This document shows, in pieces, positions 51,736-64,000 of a stretch of 64,000 nucleotides of DNA (within the stretch, counting starts at the first letter, position 1; every line of letters begins with the position of its first letter). A program made the translations under genes and the position numbers. The DNA comes from Chrysomallon squamiferum (lineage: Eukaryota > Mollusca > Gastropoda > Neomphalida > Peltospiridae), in NCBI GenBank assembly GCA_012295275.1, contig CM022671.1, positions 15,426,956 to 15,490,955 of the forward strand, written 5' to 3'. A model generated the notes under the pieces. It did not search any database. It worked only from the letters and a program-made list of their open reading frames with translations, and was not told the origin of the DNA.

Positions 51736-52321
51736 CAGCAGAGATTTTACTCATGTCAGCAAATATTTTACTCATGTCAGCAGATATTTTGCTCAAGTCA
51801 GCAGATATTTTACTCATGTCAGCAGATATTTTAATGCTGTCAGCAGATAGTTTACTTATGTCAGCAGATATTTTGCTCATGTCAGCAGATATTTTAATGC
51901 TGTCAGCAGATAGTTTACTTATGTCAGCAGATATTTTAATTATGTCAGCAGATAGTTTACTTATGTAAGCAGATATTTTACTTATGTCAGCAGATATTTT
52001 AATGCTGTCAGCAGATAGTTTACTTATGTCAGCAGATATTTTACTTATGTCAGCAGATATTTTACTTATGTCAGCAGATATTTTAATGCTGTCAGCAGAT
52101 AGTTTACTTATGTCAGCAGATATTTTACTTATGTCAGCAGATATTTTACTTATGTCAGCAGATATTTTACTCATGTCAGCAGATAGTTTACGTATGTCAG
52201 CAGATAGTTTACTTATGTCAGCAGATATTTTACTCATGTCAGCAGATATTTTAATGGTGTCAGCAGATAGTTTACTTATGTCAGCAGATAGTTTACTTAT
52301 GTCAGCAGATATTTTACTCAT
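51683..52321 (-). CDS. Hypothetical heptad-repeat frame over a 21-bp minisatellite
   Basis: A 212-codon minus-strand frame, open upstream to a stop near 52388, consists almost entirely of seven-residue repeats such as ISADISK and LSADSIK. It ends with a short unique tail (EQHSIKQAYETLWKVFD). Hydrophobic residues at positions 1 and 5 of each heptad fit an a/d coiled-coil pattern. No splice sites, promoter or family link can be shown, and the plus strand is also nearly open, so this may simply be a repeat whose unit lacks stop codons. I do not recognise any related gene. Confidence 0.3.
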   Translation of the reverse strand: MSKISADISKLSADISKLSADTIKISADMSKISADISKLSADIRKLSADMSKISADISKISADISKISADISKLSADSIKISADISKISADISKISADISKLSADSIKISADISKISAYISKLSADIIKISADISKLSADSIKISADMSKISADISKLSADSIKISADMSKISADLSKISADMSKIFADMSKISAEQHSIKQAYETLWKVFD

Positions 52322-52380
52322 GTCAGCAGATATTTTAATGGTGTCAGCCGATAGTTTACTGATGACAGCAGAGGTTTTAC
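51738..52380. repeat. 21-bp minisatellite, about 30 copies
   Basis: The unit is close to ATGTCAGCAGATATTTTACTT, with regular variants (ATTTTAATGCTG, AGTTTACTTATG) in a partly higher-order order. Period 21 is strictly kept, with no indels visible, which preserves reading frames on both strands. Only one unit (near 51966) has a plus-strand stop. Frame preservation without indels is compatible with coding selection or with young homogenised copies. Confidence 0.95.
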
Positions 52381-52642
52381 CTTTTTGCTACAATTTGTTG
52401 TTATGCTGTTAATGCAAGGATGGAATGCTTCTGTTATAATTAAGACTAGGCATAATTGTCATAGTTCTGAAGATAAAAATTTAAAAAAAATTTAAAGCGT
52501 TATTTTAAAATTGCTTAATTCGGTCATTTGTATCTAATTCATTTTTTTTTCATTTTTTTTTTTCAAGATAACAATTTACAGTTTTGAAAGTGTTACTATA
52601 AAATATAGAATTTATAAATTAAAATCTTTGGTTCGAAGATAC

Positions 52643-52687
<45 letters not shown>

Positions 52688-53249
52688 TATTACAGAAAAT
52701 CTAGTTTATGTTGTAAAACAGGCACATTAATTTCAAGAAAGTGTTATGACTTTAGTTAGAACTTACATTTTTTTTATTCGAAGATATTTTTCTCTGTACA
52801 GTAGATCTATTTTATATTGCAAAGCAAGAATATTAATGTCAAGAAAATGTAACTATTAAAACATAGAATATAAAGCCAAAAATAAAATTGTTCTAAATCA
52901 TACACACTATTGTCAAGAAAGCGATTTTCTCGGCTTGATATTTGAAATGAGCTTTGTTCATTTTCGTAGCCAACATAACTACTTAGTTTACAAATGTTAA
53001 TAGGTCAGAGTTTCCTCTATGGGAAGATAATTTAAACATAAAATTTCACAAGAACGTTGTTAGACACGAACGCTGATGAGTTGTGATTAAGTACTTATTT
53101 GTGGCGTAAGTACTTTTACGATTGCTGTTTTATCAAAAATAATTTCATATCAAAAACGTTTACAAAAGAATCAATAGGATATATTTTTATTTCTTCAGAA
53201 TATGTATTAAAGTAGTTAATGTGATTGTGTGCAGTCTACAGAGGGTGTG

Positions 53250-53286
<37 letters not shown>

Positions 53287-53719
53287 CTGTTTTTGGTTAC
53301 TACAGCATTATCTATTAATAATAAACATACATTACTTCACTCATAACTAAATTTTTAAAAATTATTTATTTATTTATTTATTTTTTTATTTTTTTAATAA
53401 ATGAACGAGTGTTTGAATTTTAATGTTGTTGTATTTGTGGTGCACGTTTATTAGTAGTATTTTAATGTATTCACAAATGCCATGAAAAATAGTGTTAGAT
53501 ATTTAACTGATTACTAAAACAACAAGACGCTCAGTAAAAAATAAACCAAGCAATGTCCAGAAAGGTCTACTCTCACTTTCGCATCAGATGTTAGTTAATG
53601 TTTTTGCTTTCAACAAATATAATTTCATATAAAACAAATATAATTTCATACGAAACACGTACGGTTTTTGTAAGTATATTAATAGTGTTTTAGCCTAAAA
53701 GTTGAAAGAAATATGTGTG

Positions 53720-53814
<95 letters not shown>

Positions 53815-54622
53815 CTGGACATCACAGTTACGTAGTTTACAAGGAATACTCCTAATTTATGATGTCACGTAACGCCCAAGTGAGTTACAAACACATTTAT
53901 AGGAGCCGTTATTAACGAGTATCGTATTTTATGACGTACATCGTCTTTATACCCAAATCTCGGTAAATAACAAATTTATTGTTTATTTTCGTGACTTCCT
54001 AATGAGAATTAACTTATGTGTATTTTATTTTTACTTTTTAGATACTTTTTCATCAAGCCGATAATAACAAGAACATGAAACCATAATTAAATCTAGTCTC
54101 AGAAATAATTATATCTTTCTCTGTTTAAATTGTAACACATATACATAAAAATATAGTCTTTTTATCTGTGTGTGTATGCATGTATATATATATATGTGTG
54201 TGTGTGTGTTGTGTGTATATATATGTATGTATGTATGTATGTTTGTATGTATTTGTGCATACACATCTTTAGGCGATAATATTTTGTTTACATCTTTTAT
54301 TGACAGAATTTGATTTGCACAAATAAAGACTATTTTTAGAAATGAAATGTACTAATCTTTTTTTTTTTTTTTTTTTTTTTTGTCCTGGATCATTGTGCGA
54401 AAGGTATTTTTAGTTGGAAAATTAAAAATACTTCTAGAACAATAGAATTAAAAATTAAACAAGCGAAGCAATGGAAAATTATGTGTACAACACTAGTTAT
54501 GAAGGTCGTGTACGTCCCTTGCATACAAGCGCTCGTTCGGACGTTGTGAATTTGGGTAATGGTGGAAAGAACTGACCTACAGTTCGGCATAACTTTTTAA
54601 TATATCTTACATGCGTGTGGCT
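52381..54622. other. Intergenic region, low complexity
   Basis: Contains (TA)n at 52651-52682, a T-tract at 53252-53286, (GA)n at 53724-53815, TG/TATG repeats near 54177-54250 and a T-tract at 54358-54381. No gene recognised. Confidence 0.6.
53724..53815. repeat. (GA)n microsatellite
   Basis: About 45 GA units with one TA interruption near 53796. Confidence 0.95.
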
Positions 54623-54889
54623 CAGTGGTGTGCAGAGGTCTAGAAATTTCCGGGGCCAACTCGTTGATTGAATGCCCCAGAGACTCAGGTAGAAGACCTA
54701 GTACTGAGAAATATCAGAAACGAAGATATTTTGAATGTGTAAACACAGATGAAAAATAAAATAAATTTATTTGATTTAAATATAAATCAACCAAATTTAT
54801 TAAGTTCTTTTCTCTGATTGGATGCCCCCGCTCCCCCATTTGGATGCCCATGGCCACCGCCCCGTCGGCCCACCCTCTACAGACAACTG
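54623..54889. mobile_element. Possible short DNA transposon with GC-rich inverted ends
   Basis: The left end CAGTGGTGTGCAGAGG resembles the inverted right end CAGTTGTCTGTAGAGG. Both are followed by G-rich segments (CCGGGGCC; GGGGCGGTGGCC), then AT-rich interior. Such ends are typical of non-autonomous DNA transposons. The match is imperfect and no target duplication is evident. Confidence 0.35.
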
Positions 54890-55658
54890 GTGTGGCAAAA
54901 CATCATATCCTGCTTATCAGCAACCTTTCACTAACAGTGCTAACATAAAACAAAACAACATTCAGAGATATACATACAATAGCATGGTTTCTGTTTCCGG
55001 AAGTAGCGGATTTTGTTCTGCATGATGCCTATCAAAAGAAAGATGATCTTTGAAAATATTTCAACCATTTCCATGAAACCGGAAACATGTGGACATTTCT
55101 TCCTGGCCTGTTATTAGAAATGTACGATCCGGATTTCATTTCTCAAACAAGTAGCTGAAAGAAGTAGCTGAATGGACGTAACAAAAATGACTATTTAGTT
55201 TTTGTCGAGATGGAGAAATCGTATTCCTGAAATATGAAAACTTTGATATGAAAATCGTTTTGTTTTTGTAATAGAATAATCTAAATTGATTTATTTCTGG
55301 TAATAACGCCAAAATGTTGTTTAGTTTCTGATGCACGTTTCTTCTTCTTATTTTATTTTTTAATTTATTTTTTGTTTGTTTTTCTTTCCCCCAGAAAACA
55401 TTAAACAAGTGAGATATTAACAAATAGAATAATATCTTATTGTGTAGTCTTCTTGCCCTTTATTGAACAAGAGGAACGCGTCATGTTCTCTGGCTGAGGT
55501 TTTCTTGACAAACACACAAATCAAACAACGATGATTTTTATTTTTACAAATGTATCTTTATTTTGTGATCAATTACGCTGCACATTTCAAAGACCAGTCA
55601 GACACTTAATGATTTCATGACAAACATGCCAACATCACCATATTCCACGTTATGAGAA

Positions 55659-55750
<92 letters not shown>

Positions 55751-56115
55751 CTTTGTATTTTCATAGGAACACGTTAAATTTCGATTCTGCAACCAAACAA
55801 TATTATGCAGAAATCAATACACGATGAAAGATATTTCGAAATTCAAACTATAATTGTTTTCAACTGTTTGTTTTTCTTCATCGTTTGTTTAGGTGAAACG
55901 TTATCATAAACTGACGTACTGTTTGTCCACTGAATAATATTTATCCAGAATTACAGTAAAAAATAATCAATTATTTCTTTGTTATTTGTCGAATAACCTA
56001 TGAAAAACTGATTTATACAAGCGTGTGTACTTAAAGATGCATTTGCTAGTTTTTGAGAACTCTAACAGAAGGTCACTGTAAACGAAGAACAAACATTAAA
56101 CAGATTTTTAAACGT
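54890..56115. other. Intergenic region, no supported gene
   Basis: Holds the (CT)n array at 55661-55746 and AT-rich sequence downstream of the cysteine-rich gene. Open frames at 54822-55025 and 55136-55423 carry no motif. Confidence 0.55.
55661..55746. repeat. (CT)n microsatellite
   Basis: About 43 uninterrupted CT units. Confidence 0.95.
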
Positions 56116-56121
56116 TTTATT
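56116..56121 (-). terminator. Polyadenylation signal of the cysteine-rich gene (AATAAA, minus)
   Basis: TTTATT on the plus strand, 110 bp beyond the stop codon at 56231-56233. First such signal downstream. Confidence 0.5.
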
Positions 56122-56230
56122 ATGTCAGAGATCAGTAAATAACTAATTATTTTAAGCTTTTAATTTGATAGTAGGTCATTTAAGAATGAGAATTCATCAG
56201 TCGACTGCCACTGATTTGTTTTCACATTGC

Positions 56231-60472
<4,242 letters not shown>

Positions 60473-62316
60473 CTCGTGGCTTTGTCGAAATTACTGTTTC
60501 AAATGTAGCAACTGTAAATAGCAGTAATAATAATAATAATTAAAATATTATAATAAACGTGACAACAATAATGACAACAGTAATAATAATGATGATGATA
60601 ATAATGATAATAACAGTAACAACAACAACAAATAAATAAATAAATAAATAAATAAACAAATAAAACAGAGATTATTTCAAGTCACTTCTTACACAGTCCG
60701 GTTCTCATTTCCCAACAAAAGAAGAAGGGAAAAAAACACCTTTGTAATTCTGTAACAGAAATGTTCTTTTTTGTTTTGATTTTGTTTTATCACTAGAATG
60801 GTTGTGTGATTCTGAGTCTAGTCTCATATCTTGTTTGGAAGAAAGGGATAATAATAATAATAAATCAAAATAAGCACATATACGCAACAAATGAAATTAA
60901 TTGACGTTTTCCGCTCAGAGAATAGTCACACAACAAATAGAGAAACACTTATAAATGTCTTGTTTACAATTCTATTATTATTTTTTTTTTTTTAAATTTT
61001 TTTTTTTTTTTCTTTCTGTGTGTGATTGTGAAGCCCTTTGACGATCACATTGCCAATAATGTCAGAGATTATAAAATTTCAGTAAAACCAAAGTCAAAAT
61101 TGGTTGTGTTTTTCATTTATTTTATTTCTGTTTTACTTTATTAAAACAAAGTTAATGCATCGCTAGAGGAATCTCAATAACGCGTTCATACATTAATACC
61201 ATTTCTTGTCACTTTTTGTATCTTATTCATAACAGTTTCTGCATTTAAAATTCTTTAGCTAACGAATATTTTTATTATTTTTTTCTTTTGAACGTAAAAT
61301 AAAACACAAAAAAACATTTTACGGAAACATGTTGTTTGCAAAACTGATTTTCATGACAAATTGAATTTTGTTTTTATATATATATATATATATATATATG
61401 ATTGATATATTACGTGAATTTATCCAGATATTGAACTTTCACAGGATTTAGATATAATCAAAATATTGAAGGAAATATGGTACTTGTTTTTCACGGGGCA
61501 GGTTCTCCTCGGTGCATTCACTGCAGAATTTACCGTTCCTGCCCGTACTCCCTTTACGTATTATTCAGTGGTCGCATATTCTTTCATGTTTACGTCAAGA
61601 GCTTAAAGAAAACAACAGGCTCTGCCGCCATTTGTAAAATAAGCTTATATCACGGCGACAGCGTATTTACTTCCTAATTATCTACAGTGCCCTTTATATG
61701 TACTATAATTATAAATCCCAATTAAGTAAAAGTGTCTCGTTCTTCCTTCATAGCCAGTGAAATTCCTGATTCTAAACTGAAGTTATTTTGTTTCTTTATA
61801 CCCAAAATATTTCTTTCTTTGATTTTGAGATTAATTTTTTTTTTAAATAACTTAAGTAGAGTTATCTGTCTGGTCTCTATGTATGGTAATACTTTATTGT
61901 GATAATGTTGATTAGATACAACTCTGGAAGTTATGAGATTGTTCCATATTACTTTTTCATGCAGTTCTGCTTGAAAACAACCAAACACACTAGCACATTA
62001 AAGGCACAACAAATGCAAGAGCACTACATAATTATACACCATATGCATACCTAACGACCGAGTAAAGGACTAAAGGACTTTTTTAGTTGTCCCTTTTCCT
62101 GTTTTCTGATGATATAATGCGAGCATGGTGTTATATACGTGGAACAGATTTGAAAAAAAAGATTATGAAAATATAAAATATGATTGTTCAAGTCACGTTA
62201 TAAGATTTTATCCAATCCATCAAAGCATGATAAGAAAATGTACTTCTATAATTATAATAGTGATATTTCTAACACAAGCTTTTAAAATGAAATGAAATAA
62301 ATAAAATAAAATAAAA

Positions 62317-62351
<35 letters not shown>

Positions 62352-63694
62352 ACAAATAAAATACAGATATTTAACTTTGTCTGTATTTAAAATACAATTT
62401 CAAAAGTAATTAAACATTAGACTTGAAAACTGAAACACTAATGCAAAAACTGGGTACATGTGATCTCTTCGTTTTAAGTGATGTCAGTGAACATTTTTGC
62501 TTTCTTAACTACAACTTATAGCTAAGAGAAGTCACGTGTTTCTTTATCTACAGTGGCTTATACAAACAGCCTTTAATATTTTTGTAACAACTTAATATCA
62601 GTACAACAAGCGTATTCAATTGAACAATACTCATTCTGTGAAATGATGGTTATAAAGAGGAAAATGGCGGCGGTTATTCATTCTCTGATATCGTAATGTC
62701 GTTTTATTAAAATTTGCAAAATTTGGCATCTAAAATAAGTATTTTTTCAGTCATATTTTTTCAAGTTGTGTTACTCTTTCATAATGTAACATTTTAATAA
62801 TTAATAATTACTTACCTCTGAATTAGGACATAATGAGTTAATTTTGTAACTGTTATGTTCTATGCGCATTTCAGATAATTGTTTATGTTATAAAATACCG
62901 GTAATTATAGAGATTAGCTGCTTATATCTGAATTGGTAAACGTTTTGTTAGTCTAGAAGAGACAAAAATACGTTTTGTAGGTGAATGCGATAACTGAGTA
63001 AGGCGATTCATCCTTTTGAGACCAGAGGAAATAAAAATCAGTTCATATTGATTTGTGCGTGGTGAGTACAAACAACTATTCGTTATCATCTAAGAGAAAT
63101 GGATTTTCAAGTTATTACTTAATTGAAGTTAAATATATAAAACAGGTTCCTTTGTACTTTAATTATGTCATTTTAAAACTTTAAATTTAACAGCTTAATT
63201 CTTTTTCCTTTTTTTTTTTTTTTTTTTTCATTTAGTTTTCTAAACATGTACACACCTTTATGTTTCTTAATTAAAATTAATGGACTAACAGCCAAAATAA
63301 CGTCAGATTCTATTTCTAATTTGATTTTAATTTGAAAATCTGGTTTTGAGACAGAATTTTAATTTTTGTTTTGCGATGCTTGTTTTTTTTTAACTGTAAT
63401 TTTATTTTGTCGAGTCACGAAAGAAGTAAAATAAATGATGGTTCCGTCACTGATATAGTATTAACCGAATCTGATAAAAAGCTCGCAATATATATTTTTC
63501 CTATGACACAGTGTCTTCGTCTTTCGCCTTCTTTGATTTTGAAGGCTGGTGTACACACAGAAATGAGCCGTGTGTGTAATGTGTATCTCAGACTTTCGCT
63601 CTGAGCACAAAACCAACGGCAGTGGTTTATTTATGGCTTCATATCCATGTTTTGTTCTACAGATACCTAAATCCACTTAATGTTCCAGAGATTA

Positions 63695-63696
<2 letters not shown>
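60473..63696. other. Region upstream of the cysteine-rich gene, no supported gene
   Basis: Contains (AAT)n near 60525-60540, (AAAT)n at 60631-60660 and 62308-62350, T-tracts near 60975-61010 and 63211-63228, and (TA)n at 61376-61399. A less AT-rich patch at 61480-61680, open on plus (61477-61677), shows no domain. The promoter of the cysteine-rich gene should lie just right of 60472, but no TATA box is clear. Confidence 0.5.

Positions 63697-63772
<76 letters not shown>
63697..63772. repeat. (GA)n microsatellite
   Basis: About 37 GA units, followed by (AAC)n-like sequence to about 63840. Confidence 0.95.
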
Positions 63773-63774
<2 letters not shown>

Positions 63775-64000
63775 AAAACAAAATAAATATATATACAGAA
63801 ACAACAACATCAACAATAGCAACAACAACAACAACAACAATAAAAATTAATAATTAAAAATATATATATAAAAAAATAGAAATAAAAATAAAACAAACAA
63901 AACAATAAACAACAAGCATAACTTTTCCATAAATATTTATCCCGGATTCTTAGTTTGATATCTATATATACAGTATAATGGAGTAACTGATTACTTTCTT
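63773..64000. other. Low-complexity tail of the window
   Basis: CAA/AAT-rich repeats and AT-rich sequence; nothing else seen. Confidence 0.7.

Noticed and set aside
61477-61677. 66-codon plus-strand frame
   Set aside because: Lacks domain, splice signals in phase or coding-like composition that I can defend.

Overview
This is a eukaryotic, animal nuclear window. It is very AT-rich and intron-dense, and full of microsatellites. Evidence for an animal: GT-AG introns in consistent phase, a selenoprotein K gene with an in-frame UGA and a eukaryotic SECIS element, a mitochondrial-type ALAS with CP heme motifs, and mariner and Tigger/pogo remnants. The style (AT-rich, GA/CT, TA, ATT and CA microsatellites, tRNA-like SINE relics, a small cysteine-rich secretory gene) suggests a spiralian such as a mollusc. 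I cannot fix the species from sequence alone.

The left 25.5 kb carries three intact genes. (1) A minus-strand 18-exon gene (9751 to 1476) encodes a 636-aa protein I do not recognise, with a possible RIIa/Dpy-30-like helical hairpin near its N-terminus. Two further in-phase exons downstream (1242-1161, 582-509) suggest an alternative, longer C-terminus that runs off the window. (2) Head-to-head with it, about 560 bp away, is plus-strand SELENOK (10311-12892, 6 exons, 96 aa including Sec), with its SECIS at 13353-13419. (3) Minus-strand 5-aminolevulinate synthase has ten coding exons (20919 to 16310, 588 aa). Two 5' UTR exons lie upstream (24752-24690 and about 25482-25433), with a TATA box at 25515-25508. 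The second UTR exon contains a near-perfect iron-responsive element (IRE), the most striking regulatory element in the window.

The region 25.5-56 kb is gene-poor. I see decayed transposons there (mariner at 32.0-32.6 kb, Tigger/pogo at 44.2-44.9 kb, a 303-bp MITE with 31-bp inverted repeats at 50.1-50.4 kb, other terminal-repeat relics). It also holds a roughly 300-bp-arm inverted repeat (38.9-39.9 kb), a diverged tandem array (41.2-41.8 kb), and a 21-bp minisatellite (51.74-52.38 kb) whose two strands are both largely open and whose minus strand reads as coiled-coil-like heptads.

At 56.2-60.5 kb a three-exon minus-strand gene, assembled here from splice signals and phase, encodes a 136-aa predicted secreted cysteine-rich protein. 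It uses a GC-AG intron, and its first intron carries a 1.5-kb tandem array. The remaining 60.5-64 kb shows no gene I can support.

The genes do not form one pathway. ALAS starts heme synthesis and here appears to carry both an IRE (translational iron control) and three CP heme motifs (product feedback). SELENOK is an ER-membrane selenoprotein. The cysteine-rich gene is of unknown role. All gene models come from manual reading of splice sites, phase and protein similarity known to me; no search or alignment was run.
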